Of a DNA stretch of 64,000 bases, positions 17,227-25,543 are shown one piece after another. Made by a program: the position numbers and the translations under genes. The stretch lies in NCBI RefSeq assembly GCF_022899935.1, contig NZ_JALJCJ010000004.1, positions 62,001 to 126,000 on the forward strand. The letters run 5' to 3'. This DNA comes from Shinella curvata (GTDB taxonomy: Bacteria; Pseudomonadota; Alphaproteobacteria; Rhizobiales; Rhizobiaceae). Each line of letters begins with the position of its first letter. The first letter of the stretch is position 1. The notes below the pieces were generated by a model. The model saw only the letters and a program-made list of their open reading frames with translations. It made no database searches and had not been told where the DNA came from.

Positions 17227-17323
17227 TGGTTGTCGACTATAATCGTCGATCGCGGGTCGTGCCGCAGTTGGCCGGCAAAGTCGGCTCGCGGTGAGCGACT
17301 GGCCCTTCGGAGACGAACGATTA

Positions 17324-17902
17324 TCAGGCCGCGTCGGCGGCACCGGGGTCTTGATCGAAAACTGAAAGCTCCGCGGATATTCGCAATCGGGAGATGGCCT
17401 CCCCGACGACCTTTGCCTCAAAGTCCTCACCAGTTACAGCGTCTGCACCATCCTTGCCAGCGCCCATTTCTAAAAACCAATGCTCTTTAGCGTGGCGCAA
17501 CCAAATTGCCGTCAGATCGAGTGCCGGAACTTCAAATACGTGAAGAACAAAGTGCTTGCGCCGCGTCATGGCAAAATCTGCCGCGTCATTCATACCTTTG
17601 TAGATGCTAAAATGAGGGTGTGGATACCGCAATTCGGCCTCAAGTAGTGTCAAACGCCTCGCGCACGTTACATCAAAGAACATGATGCTTTTCCCATCGT
17701 GGACAGGATATCGCAATGAAATCCGTTTTCGGGAGTTGAAATCTCCCATCGAAGCTTGAACCAAATCAAGTCGATAAACACCGAAGGGCCGAAAGTAATC
17801 CTCTGAGCCGGGCCATGGCTGACGTTCGTAGCCTAATTGTCGCATAAGACGTAGTGCGACTTGACCTTCCTCGGATGAGGCGATTGCTATACTCCAACTC
17901 AA
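17324..17902 (-). CDS. Hypothetical protein
   Basis: I do not recognise the family. The 192-residue protein has a mixed alpha/beta look ('MSWSIAIASSEEGQVALRLMRQ' at the start, several aromatic-rich segments such as 'RKHFVLHVFEVPALDLTAIWLRHAKEHWF'), without signal peptide or membrane helices. The TTG at 17902 is chosen because GGAGGA (17914-17909 on the minus strand) stands 6 bases before it; this good translation signal is the main reason to believe the gene is real. It lies between the IS remnants and a phosphatase gene with no obvious partner, so a cargo or accessory role is possible. Confidence 0.6.
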   Translation of the reverse strand: MSWSIAIASSEEGQVALRLMRQLGYERQPWPGSEDYFRPFGVYRLDLVQASMGDFNSRKRISLRYPVHDGKSIMFFDVTCARRLTLLEAELRYPHPHFSIYKGMNDAADFAMTRRKHFVLHVFEVPALDLTAIWLRHAKEHWFLEMGAGKDGADAVTGEDFEAKVVGEAISRLRISAELSVFDQDPGAADAA

Positions 17903-18447
17903 TGTAAATCCTCCGAGGTTTCGCTATATGGCATCCCCGCATATAGCCCCTTGAGGCGATAGCAGGCAGAAGCATTCCAACCGGTTTAGGAGAATAGTTC
18001 ACGAGATATGAAACCCACCTTTCGGGAACTCGTGATCCCGGTTGTATGGAGAAAACCAGCAACGCCATTGTGGCGAGCCTTAGAGCCATAGAAACGGGGA
18101 GTATGAGTGATCACCTCTACGGTTATCGACAGCATGTCTCTCGGTGCTGTTGATACTTGCTGTCGACGACCACCATGCTGGATGATAGACAGCACGGGTT
18201 GTGCAAGTCATGTCAAAGCGGCTGGGTAACACCTCCATTAGTGATGGTTCAGCGCTCGAAAAGATAGCGCGGCGGCAGCCATATTTCTGGCATACCTACC
18301 AGCGCTTTTTCCGAGTCGCCGGCTGGGGAAGATGGTGCATCATCGTCTCGATCGGAGAAATGGACGACTTACAGAAGAAGCTGATAAACCGCTAAGTAGA
18401 AATCAAGCCTCGGCGGAAGCAGACAGAACAGCTTCCACAACAACGCA
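17903..18447. other. Intergenic stretch with an inverted repeat and one doubtful small ORF
   Basis: TCGACAGCA (18126-18134) and TGCTGTCGA (18158-18166) are a perfect 9-base inverted repeat with a 23-base loop. A possible plus-strand ORF (18210-18395, 'MSKRLGNTSISDG...') has protein-like composition but no convincing ribosome-binding site or recognisable family. Nothing else is seen. Confidence 0.35.
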
Positions 18448-19200
18448 TCAGACGTAAACTGGATCGACGTCTTCGACGATGCCCGTAAGCATTGAATTCG
18501 TTTGCAGGAACTCCACGTGGCCATCGGGTTTGATGTGGATCGCAGAAAGCCGGTCTGTCTTGTATGCGCCCGTGTCTATGCCAATTCGGTGCCGGGCGAT
18601 CTCACAGCCCAAAGATGGCGTTACGCTATGTCCATGTACGACGACTTTTCCGAAGTCGTATGGCGTCGATAGGAAAGGCTCTCTGATCCACATCAGGTTG
18701 CGGCGCGTTTGATCCGCCAAGGAGACGTTGGGGGCCAGTCCCGCATGCACCAAGATATGCTTAGGAAGCTCCACGTAGCGTGCGGCGGAGTGGAATATCT
18801 CGAGGTGGTTCCTGGGGAAGTGACGTTCGAGATCGCGAACGGAGAACGTATCTGGATCGAAGTCATAGGAGAGCAATGTCGCCCGGCCGCCGATTTGTCT
18901 TATCCAGAAATCAAGCGCAAGGTTCTGCTGGTCACCCGTCAATTCATGTAGGATTCGCAAGGGAAACCAGTCGTGGTTTCCAAGGATAAGCCTTGAACTT
19001 GGCGTCCGGGCGAGGGTTTCCTCAACCATCTCCACGGCATCCCTGCTGCGCGGGCCGTGATCGATGATGTCTCCCAGGAAAACTATCGAGAAGTCGACGT
19101 TCATTTCGCCTGCACGAACTTCTATCGTCGCGAGCAGAGCACCGAGCAGATCGGCACGACCGTGAATGTCGCCGATGGCGAAAACGTGTTCTCCTTTCAT
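18448..19200 (-). CDS. Metallophosphoesterase, PPP-family serine/threonine phosphatase type
   Basis: This is a bacterial PPP-superfamily phosphatase (PrpA/ApaH-like fold) that would remove phosphate from phosphoproteins or split dinucleotides using two metal ions. All metal-binding motifs are in place: GDIHGR (residues 10-15), GDIIDHGP (43-50), GNHD (74-77), 'ILVHAGLAP' and 'VVHGHS'. The ATG at 19200 puts the first motif at the usual N-terminal position and is preceded by GGGGAG. The upstream ATG at 19269 has no ribosome-binding site. It is followed upstream (same strand, about 85 bases) by an NrtR-like regulator gene, and the two may be co-transcribed. Confidence 0.88.
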   Translation of the reverse strand: MKGEHVFAIGDIHGRADLLGALLATIEVRAGEMNVDFSIVFLGDIIDHGPRSRDAVEMVEETLARTPSSRLILGNHDWFPLRILHELTGDQQNLALDFWIRQIGGRATLLSYDFDPDTFSVRDLERHFPRNHLEIFHSAARYVELPKHILVHAGLAPNVSLADQTRRNLMWIREPFLSTPYDFGKVVVHGHSVTPSLGCEIARHRIGIDTGAYKTDRLSAIHIKPDGHVEFLQTNSMLTGIVEDVDPVYV

Positions 19201-19284
19201 GTTGATCCACTCCCCACGAGAAACTTCAGGCTGTTTATTACCGTATAAAGCGGTTTCAAGCGCACGCATCGCAGGGTTGCAGTT

Positions 19285-19953
19285 CTAAAGGCGAATGCCG
19301 GTATCAAAGGAACCCGGGCGTATCGAGTAATGCTCGGATTTTTTGGTAGCTCCGACTGTGTGCCTTGCTCCTACAGGAACTAATACGTCCGTTCTCAAAA
19401 TCTTCTGCCGGAAGTTCGCTCCGAATGACGTCGTGCCAACCACAGCATCGTATGCCGCGTTTAACTGGGAGATCGTGAATTCTCGAGGGAGTAGGTGGGC
19501 TGGCATGATCGACCATTGTCCGACGTTACGGAGATGCGCAACGGCCGCCAACACCGCGGCATTTCCGTGGTACGGCAGGGAAGGGAGGGCATCGACCGAC
19601 GATGTCTGAAGCTTCGTTGAACGCTGTAGCGCCGTAGCCACAATTGCCTCTGGTGCCAACGCAATATAGCAAACTTGGACCGTCTGCCTTTCCGGGACGC
19701 CGTGCACGACACCAGAAAACGTTTCAAGCTGTTCAATGTATGCGTCCGTGACCGTTGCGCGCCGTTCAAGCGATTGGCGAACCATTTCCTCTAAATCGAG
19801 GTCTTCATTTCCTTCAATGCGCTCATCGAACAGACCGAGCCCACTTGTATCAACGTCGGCCTCACCCGGCGCAAGCACCACTCGAAGCTCACCGTCTTCT
19901 AACGTGAGCAAGACTGTGCTGACGATCACCTGCGGAGCAACAGAATTGTTCAT
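19285..19953 (-). CDS. NrtR-like transcriptional regulator (Nudix-related domain plus winged helix)
   Basis: The N-terminal 140 residues look like a Nudix-fold sensor domain ('VIVSTVLLTLEDGELRVVLAP...'). The Nudix catalytic box is degenerate: no REXXEE is present where 'EEMVRQSLERRATV' stands. The C-terminal 80 residues ('REFTISQLNAAYDAVVG...FRQKILRTDVLVPVG') form the winged helix seen in NrtR-type regulators of NAD metabolism, which sense ADP-ribose. AGGAGA precedes the ATG at 19953 at a rather long spacing of 11 bases. The target genes are unknown; the adjacent phosphatase is the obvious candidate. Confidence 0.75.
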   Translation of the reverse strand: MNNSVAPQVIVSTVLLTLEDGELRVVLAPGEADVDTSGLGLFDERIEGNEDLDLEEMVRQSLERRATVTDAYIEQLETFSGVVHGVPERQTVQVCYIALAPEAIVATALQRSTKLQTSSVDALPSLPYHGNAAVLAAVAHLRNVGQWSIMPAHLLPREFTISQLNAAYDAVVGTTSFGANFRQKILRTDVLVPVGARHTVGATKKSEHYSIRPGSFDTGIRL

Positions 19954-20012
19954 TTGATCTCGTATCTCCTGACGCCAGCTCCGGCCCATCGCCAAAGCCG
20001 TCTCCCACAGCG

Positions 20013-20440
20013 TTATGCGTAACGGGCTGCCCCTAAGGGCGCTCTGCGGAACATCTCGGCAGGCTTAACGGCGACCGTTGCAGCCGCTTTACCACGCGCA
20101 CGAGATGCAAACGCAAAGCGCGAAGCCTTGCGGTCGTTGATCGCCAGCAGGTGAACCCGGCCCGTCTGGCTTGGAAAGCCGCCAAGCGCGATGCTCCAGT
20201 CGTCGTCCTTGGGCAATTGTTCGAGGGCATGCGATCGTGGACCAGAATTTTCTTAACTCCCTGGAACCACGTAGTCAGTGTATCATCAGCGAAGGAGTGT
20301 GCGTCGGGGTCGCCGTCCTTCTACTCCGGGTTTGGCCAGCTCCAACCCTCAATGAAACAGTTGATCAGGGTTTGCAGCTCGGGGACTAAGCCGTCGCAAC
20401 GGCCGATCACATACGTTGTGGATTTTTGGTCTGATTGCAT
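20013..20440 (-). pseudogene. Decayed conserved-hypothetical-like gene (in-frame stop plus frameshift)
   Basis: Starting at the ATG at 20440 (AGGGA upstream), the frame reads 'MQSDQKSTTYVIGRCDGLVPEL...' for 39 codons and meets TAG at 20323-20321. It then continues in frame with protein-like sequence ('KDGDPDAHSFADDTLTTWFQGVKKILVHDRMPS'). A one-base loss at about 20218 (AATTGCCC where AATTTGCCC is expected) moves it to the frame 'PKDDDWSIALGGFPSQTGRVHLLAINDRK...' ending at 20013. Repaired, the product would be about 142 residues. The family was not recognised. Confidence 0.55.
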
Positions 20441-20902
20441 TTCACGTCCCTGTAAAGTGCTAGCTGGCCGACGTTTACAATCCAGGAGTTGAGGAATGGC
20501 TAGGGGACGTACTAAACGAATCGTTTAACTCTGCTGAAACAGTCGCAGTCAGAACTGGGGCCGTCATTCAGTGTTGGATTGAGAACCGGTTCCGAAAATC
20601 CCTCCGTAATTACGCCTAAAAATCAGCACAAAGCGACGCCGTACAACGCGTTGAAAACCCATGCTTTTACACGTTGAGGAATATTTGGAGTTCTCGTTGC
20701 GGATGTTTTCGGTTCGTTTGGGAATCTTTGGGGTTCGTTTTACAGATGCGGACGCGGCCCATTACGTCGTTAGAGCAAATGTTCCATAATGCTGATTATG
20801 TGACTTTTGATGAGCGCAAGGGCAGATTCTATTTCCAAGTGCGACACGCCTTTAACCGACTATTGGCGAGGTTCGATTTGCAGACATTGTACTCTTCCTC
20901 AC
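20441..20902. other. Intergenic, relatively AT-rich stretch
   Basis: About 460 bases between the decayed ORF and the livF-like gene. A plus-strand ORF from 20674 runs antisense into livF and has no ribosome-binding site or recognisable domain, so it is not called. No promoter, repeat or RNA could be identified with confidence. Base composition looks more AT-rich than the flanking operons. Confidence 0.5.
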
Positions 20903-21679
20903 TTACGCCGGCCCACCGAGATAGATGTGATGGAGATCGTCACGGGTCGCCAGTTCGGCAGATGTGCCGGCGAGCGCAACTCGTCCGCTCTCGAGAATAT
21001 ATGCGCGTGAAGCATGGGCAAGCGACAGGGCGGCATTCTGCTCGGCGAGCAGGAAGGCGACGCCCTTTTCCCGGTTGAGGCGCACGATGATCTGGAAGAT
21101 CTCCTGAACGATCCTGGGGGCGAGGCCCATCGACGGCTCGTCCAGCAGCACGAGGCGCGGCTGCGTGAGGAGAGCACGGCCGATTGCCAGCATTTGCTGT
21201 TCGCCGCCGGAGGTAAGCCCGGCCAGGGTTCGCCGTTTGTCCTTCAATCGCGGAAACCAGGCGTAGATGTCGTCGACCCGGCGCAGCAGTTCCTTGCGCG
21301 TCGGACGATGGAGAAACGCGCCAGACAGCAGATTCTCCTCCACCGTCAGATGCGCAAAGACATGGCGGCCTTCCAGCACATGCACGATCCCCTGTTTCGC
21401 CAGGCGATTTGCGGCGATTCCAAGAATGTCCTGTCCGTCGAAACGCACATGCCCCCGCCGCACCGTCGCCCTGTCGGCCGCGGCAAGACCGGAGACCGCC
21501 TTCAGCACGGTGCTCTTTCCGGCGCCGTTGGCACCGAGCAGGGCGACGATCTCCCCCTCCCCGACGGCCAGGGAAACATCAGCAACCGCCAGAATGGCGC
21601 CGCCATACACGACCTCGATATCCGAGACCTCTAGGAGGCGGCGAGCGGCGGGAGCGATCGGTGCATGCTGAAGGGTCAT
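20903..21679 (-). CDS. livF: Branched-chain amino acid-type ABC transporter ATPase (LivF)
   Basis: This is the second ATPase of a hydrophobic/branched-chain amino acid-type (HAAT) importer. Walker A is GANGAGKST (residues 49-57), followed by 'HVLEGRHVFAHLTVEENL' (a LivF hallmark), signature 'LTSGGEQQMLAIGRAL' and Walker B 'LVLLDEPSMGLAPRIV'. It is the last gene of a six-gene minus-strand operon ordered livG, livH, livM, two binding proteins, livF. The real ligand is not necessarily a branched-chain amino acid. Confidence 0.93.
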   Translation of the reverse strand: MTLQHAPIAPAARRLLEVSDIEVVYGGAILAVADVSLAVGEGEIVALLGANGAGKSTVLKAVSGLAAADRATVRRGHVRFDGQDILGIAANRLAKQGIVHVLEGRHVFAHLTVEENLLSGAFLHRPTRKELLRRVDDIYAWFPRLKDKRRTLAGLTSGGEQQMLAIGRALLTQPRLVLLDEPSMGLAPRIVQEIFQIIVRLNREKGVAFLLAEQNAALSLAHASRAYILESGRVALAGTSAELATRDDLHHIYLGGPA

Positions 21680-21700
21680 CTTGTCTCTCCATGAGGAGAA

Positions 21701-21720
21701 CGGGGCGGCAAACCGCCCCG
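21701..21720 (-). repeat. Perfect hairpin between second binding-protein gene and livF
   Basis: CGGGGCGG and CCGCCCCG form a perfect 8-base stem with a CAAA loop, about 10 bases after the stop of the second binding-protein gene. It probably protects the 3' end of the binding-protein mRNA or partly terminates transcription, lowering livF expression. Confidence 0.6.
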
Positions 21721-21730
21721 CTCATAGGGG

Positions 21731-23080
21731 TCAATTGGTGCCGATATCGCGCGGCGTGATGCCGTGTTCCTTCGCATAGGCTGCGGATTTGGCGTCGATC
21801 AGCGGGCGAAGCGCTGCCCGATCGGCCTGCACCCAGTCGCTCACGAGGTGCCAGTTCTCGCCGGTCCACTGCTGCACGCGCACCGCGCCGCCGCCCTCAT
21901 GATCGGCGGGCGTCAGCTGGAGGTTCTGGACGAGGCCGAGGAAGCCGGCTTTTTCCAGCGCGGCATCGTCAAGCTTGAGGTGTTCCAGCGCCCACTGGCC
22001 TTCTTCGCCGGTGATCGGCCTGTTGCCGAATTTCGCCTGCGCCTGCCGGACGACTTCGACCGAGATGACCGCGTTTACCAGGCCGGAATTGTAATAGACG
22101 CTGCCGAATGCCTTGGCATCCCGCAGGTCCGACTTGCCGGTATCGATGATGTGCTGCTTGAGACGCTTGTGGATTTCGAAATCGGCGCCTGCCGGATAGG
22201 GCGTCAAGGCGAGATAGCCCTTTGCGGCGTCGCCTGCGGGAATGACGTCCTCCTCCGAGGAGGCCCAGACATCGCCGATGATGCGGTCGACCGGGAAGCC
22301 GAAGCGCTGTGCCGACTTGATGGCGACCGGCGTGGAAACGCCCCATGTTCTCAGGAAGACCCAATCCGGCTTCTGTTCACGAACCTGGCGCCATTGTGAG
22401 GATTGCTCGCTGCCCGGATCGGGGACCGGAATCTGAATATTCTCGAAACCGTATTTTTCCGCAAACAGTGCCAGCGGATCGAGCGTTTCCCGCCCATAGG
22501 CGCTGTCGTGATAGACGGTGGCGATCTTCTTGCCCTTGAGCTTGTCGAAACCCCCTTCCCTCTCGGCAATATAGTTCACGATGGCGGACGCTTCGCTGTA
22601 GAACGTCACCATGACGGGGAAGATATACGGAAAGACGCGTCCATCGGTCGCTTCGGTTCGGCCATAGGCCATCGTCACGAGAGGGATCTTGTCATCTGCT
22701 GCACGGTCCGAAAGGGCATAGGCCGCCGGTGCGCCGTTCGGAAAATAGGCGGCAATCGGTGCGCCGTTCAGGCCGCGCTTGAAGCGTTCGTAGCATTCGA
22801 TGCCCTTTTCGGCCGTCCATTCCGTCTCGCACTCCTGCCAGACGATCGGAACGCCATTTATGCCGCCCTCCACTTCGTTGATGTAGCGATAGTAGTCGAT
22901 AATGCCCGCCCAGATCGATGCGCCGGAGGCCGCATAGGGGCCGACGCGATAGCTGGCGATCGGGAAGAACTGCTTGTCGCTGTCCGGTCCCGGCGTCGTG
23001 TCGACGGCCTGAGCCGTGCTGGTGAAGACCAGCGCGGAGGCAGCGACGGCGATCGCACCGCGTAAAAATGTCCTGAACAT
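21731..23080 (-). CDS. HAAT-type ABC substrate-binding protein, paralogue 2
   Basis: This is a periplasmic binding protein (Peripla_BP_6 type) with a clear signal peptide (MFRTFLRGAIAVAASALVFTSTAQA). The mature part includes 'YRVGPYAASG', 'YYRYINEVEGGINGVPI', 'KIATVYHDSAYGRE' and 'PDWVFLRTWGVSTPVAI'. It is a close paralogue of the protein encoded immediately upstream; the two match along their whole length. GGAGAG lies 5 bases before the ATG at 23080, so the longer ORF to 23272 is rejected. Having two binding proteins for one membrane complex suggests two related ligands. Confidence 0.92.
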   Translation of the reverse strand: MFRTFLRGAIAVAASALVFTSTAQAVDTTPGPDSDKQFFPIASYRVGPYAASGASIWAGIIDYYRYINEVEGGINGVPIVWQECETEWTAEKGIECYERFKRGLNGAPIAAYFPNGAPAAYALSDRAADDKIPLVTMAYGRTEATDGRVFPYIFPVMVTFYSEASAIVNYIAEREGGFDKLKGKKIATVYHDSAYGRETLDPLALFAEKYGFENIQIPVPDPGSEQSSQWRQVREQKPDWVFLRTWGVSTPVAIKSAQRFGFPVDRIIGDVWASSEEDVIPAGDAAKGYLALTPYPAGADFEIHKRLKQHIIDTGKSDLRDAKAFGSVYYNSGLVNAVISVEVVRQAQAKFGNRPITGEEGQWALEHLKLDDAALEKAGFLGLVQNLQLTPADHEGGGAVRVQQWTGENWHLVSDWVQADRAALRPLIDAKSAAYAKEHGITPRDIGTN

Positions 23081-23104
23081 GTTTCTCTCCTGTTGCCGGT
23101 GCAC

Positions 23105-23130
23105 GGTGTGGCGGGTTCTGCCGCCACACC
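23105..23130 (-). repeat. Perfect hairpin between the two binding-protein genes
   Basis: GGTGTGGCGG and CCGCCACACC form a perfect 10-base stem with a 6-base loop in the 62-base gap between the paralogous binding-protein genes. It mirrors the hairpin behind the second copy, so each copy of the duplicated gene carries its own 3' hairpin. Confidence 0.6.
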
Positions 23131-23142
23131 CGCGTCTGTGGA

Positions 23143-24471
23143 TCAATTGGTTTCGGTGTCCGGCGAGCGCGGCGTGATGCCGTTTTCCTTGGCATAGGCG
23201 GCCGCCCCCTCCTTGATCAGCGGATTGAGCAATTCGTGGTCCGCCTTGATCCAATCGGTCTGGAGAACCCATTTCTCGCCGTCCCAGCTCTGGATACGTG
23301 CCGCACCGCCGCCTTCGTGATCGGTCGGCGTGATCCGGATCTGCTGGAGAAGGCCCTTGAAGCCGATTTCCTCCAGGCGCTTGTCATCGATGGTGAGATG
23401 TTCGAAAGCCCAGCGGCCCTCTTCGCCGTTCAACGGCCGGGCACCGAAATGCTTGTAACCGGTGCGCAGCGCCTCGACGGCCAGCGCTGCGTTGACGAGG
23501 CCGATATTGTAGTTGACCGCGCCGAACAGCTTCTGGTCACGCAGGTCGGACTTGCCCTTGTCGAGGATTTCCGCCTTCAGGCGCTTGTGGATTTCGAAGT
23601 CGGTGCCACCCGGATAGGGCGCCAGCGCCGAATAACCGATCGCCGCCGTGCCAGCCGGAATGACGTCGGATTCGGAGCCAGCCCAGACGTCGCCGATGAT
23701 GTGGTCTGCCGGGAAGCCGAAGCGCTGCGCGGTTTTCAGTGCAACGACCGTCGAGACGCCCCAGGTGCGCAGGAAAATCCAGTCCGGCTTCTCCTCGCGG
23801 ATCTGGCGCCACTGCGGTGACTGCTCGTTGCCCGGATCAGCGACCGGAATCTGGATGTTCTCGAAGCCGTACTTCTTGGCGAGAACCTCGACGGCCGGCT
23901 GGCTTGCGCGGCCATAGGCGCTGTCGTGATAGACGGTGGCGATCTTCAGGCCCTTGAGCTTGTCGAAGCCGCCGACCTTGCTGGCGATATGGTTGATGCC
24001 GGTCGATGCCTGGCTGTAGTAGCTAAACAAAAGCGGGAAGGCATAGGGGAAGACGGTGCCATCGACCGTCTCTGTTTTGCCCCCGGCGGGATCGATCAGC
24101 GGTATCTTGTCGGCAGCAGCCTTTTCAAGCAGCGCATAGGTCGCAGGCGTGCCATGGGTGAAGAAGAAGGCGAGCGGCGAGCCATCCTTTCCGGCCTTGA
24201 CCCGCTCGTAGACTTCGACAGTACGGTCTGGGCTCCACTCGGTTTCGAACTCTTCGTAGTTGAGCTTCACGCCCTCGACGCCGCCCTCGACCTCGTTGAT
24301 GTAGCGGAAATAATCCCGCTCGCCGGCCCACCATAGTTCACCCGATGAGGCATAGGCACCGACGCGATAGGTCGGTAGAGGGATGTATTGACTGACTTCA
24401 CCGGCCGAGGCCGATGTCATGCCGGAGAGGACGGTGCCCGCGAGAAGCACGGCGGCAAGCAGATGTTTCAT
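23143..24471 (-). CDS. HAAT-type ABC substrate-binding protein, paralogue 1
   Basis: This is a periplasmic binding protein of 442 residues with a signal peptide (MKHLLAAVLLAGTVLSGMTSASA). It shares with its downstream paralogue long stretches such as 'FRYINEVEGG', 'KIATVYHDSAYGR', 'KYGFENIQIPVADPGNEQS', 'RTWGVST', 'IIGDVWAGSESDVIPAG' and the C-terminal 'AAYAKENGITPR'. AGGAG precedes the ATG at 24471. It directly follows livM in the same operon. The two genes clearly arose by tandem duplication followed by divergence, mostly in the N-lobe around residues 45-110. Confidence 0.92.
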   Translation of the reverse strand: MKHLLAAVLLAGTVLSGMTSASAGEVSQYIPLPTYRVGAYASSGELWWAGERDYFRYINEVEGGVEGVKLNYEEFETEWSPDRTVEVYERVKAGKDGSPLAFFFTHGTPATYALLEKAAADKIPLIDPAGGKTETVDGTVFPYAFPLLFSYYSQASTGINHIASKVGGFDKLKGLKIATVYHDSAYGRASQPAVEVLAKKYGFENIQIPVADPGNEQSPQWRQIREEKPDWIFLRTWGVSTVVALKTAQRFGFPADHIIGDVWAGSESDVIPAGTAAIGYSALAPYPGGTDFEIHKRLKAEILDKGKSDLRDQKLFGAVNYNIGLVNAALAVEALRTGYKHFGARPLNGEEGRWAFEHLTIDDKRLEEIGFKGLLQQIRITPTDHEGGGAARIQSWDGEKWVLQTDWIKADHELLNPLIKEGAAAYAKENGITPRSPDTETN

Positions 24472-24487
24472 GGTTCAACTCCTGGGT

Positions 24488-25540
24488 TCAAGATGGGAAG
24501 AGACGGCGGCGTGCACCCTGTGCCCGCCGCAAGCCGAGCAACCGCGCCAGCCCCTCGGGCTCCTTGATGAGGAACCAGATGATGAGGATGCCGAAGATGG
24601 CTTTCTGGATGTTCTGGAGCAGGCCCGCATCGACATGGCCGCTGAAAAGATGCTGAAACAGCCAGTCGAGCGCGAGCGGCAGGAGGCTGACGAAGGCGGC
24701 ACCGAGATAGGCGCCGCGAATGGTTCCCAGCCCCCCGATGATGATGATGAAGAGGATCTGGTACGATCGCGTCAGGCCGAAGCTCTGCACGCTGGCCGAT
24801 CCGAGATAGGCAAAGGCCCAGAGCGCGCCGGCAATACCCAGGATGAAGCTGGATACGGCAAACGCCTGGAGCTTCGCGCGAAAGACCGGCACGCCGATGA
24901 CCGCAGCGGCCGTATCCATGTCGCGTATCGCCATCCAGTTCCGCCCGGTCTGGCCGCGGATCAGATTGAGGGACAGGAGCGTGAGCAGCGCGACAATGCC
25001 GAGCGTGAGGTAATAGCGCCCATGCGGTCCGTTCGCCTCGAGACCGAAGAAGGACAGGCCACGAGACAGCGCGATGGTCGCCGAGGAATTGCCGTTGTAG
25101 AACCACGGAAATTTCAGGAAAAGCCATTCGAAGAAAAACTGGGCGGCCAGCGTGCTGACGATCAGGTAGAAACCCTTGATGCGTGTCGAGGGAATGCCGA
25201 AGGCCAGACCGACCGCACCAGCGATGAGGCCGGCAACAACAAGCGCAAGCGGCAGCGGCAGATCTGGCACGCGCAGCTGCAGCGAAAAGGTGGCGTAGGC
25301 GCCGACCATCATGAAGGCGCCTGCGCCAAGCGACAGCTGCCCCGCATAGCCGGTGAGCAGGTTGAGGCCCAGCCCGGCAAGCGACAGGATCAGGAACGGC
25401 ACGATGATCGCGTTGATCCAGTATTCCGACGCGAGGAAGGGGGCTGCAAGCAACAGTCCCACGGCAGCGGCGGCGCCCAATGCCTTCAGGCCGATGCTGT
25501 CGACAGGTTCCGCGGCGGCGGGCAGGTTGATCTCGGACAT
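24488..25540 (-). CDS. livM: Branched-chain amino acid-type ABC permease (LivM)
   Basis: This is the second membrane subunit of the HAAT-type importer, 350 residues, with multiple hydrophobic helices starting at about residue 25. Family hallmarks are 'LNLLTGYAGQLSLGAGAFMMVGAYATFSL' (residues about 59-87) and the EAA-like loop 'GRNWMAIRDMDTAAAVIGVPVFRAKLQAFAVSSF'. It starts 3 bases after the livH stop. The C terminus runs to a hydrophilic 'RRAQGARRRLFPS'. Confidence 0.92.
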   Translation of the reverse strand: MSEINLPAAAEPVDSIGLKALGAAAAVGLLLAAPFLASEYWINAIIVPFLILSLAGLGLNLLTGYAGQLSLGAGAFMMVGAYATFSLQLRVPDLPLPLALVVAGLIAGAVGLAFGIPSTRIKGFYLIVSTLAAQFFFEWLFLKFPWFYNGNSSATIALSRGLSFFGLEANGPHGRYYLTLGIVALLTLLSLNLIRGQTGRNWMAIRDMDTAAAVIGVPVFRAKLQAFAVSSFILGIAGALWAFAYLGSASVQSFGLTRSYQILFIIIIGGLGTIRGAYLGAAFVSLLPLALDWLFQHLFSGHVDAGLLQNIQKAIFGILIIWFLIKEPEGLARLLGLRRAQGARRRLFPS

Positions 25541-25543
25541 GGC

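Noticed and set aside
18210-18395. Small plus-strand gene 'MSKRLGNTSISDG...'
   Set aside because: There is no ribosome-binding site or family; it is mentioned only within the intergenic entry.
19285-19953. Active Nudix hydrolase
   Set aside because: The Nudix box residues (REXXEE) are absent and a winged-helix domain follows, so a regulator is more likely.
20674-21078. Plus-strand ORF entering livF from the intergenic gap
   Set aside because: It shows weak protein-like composition in its first part, no ribosome-binding site and no domain, and its second half is antisense to livF.
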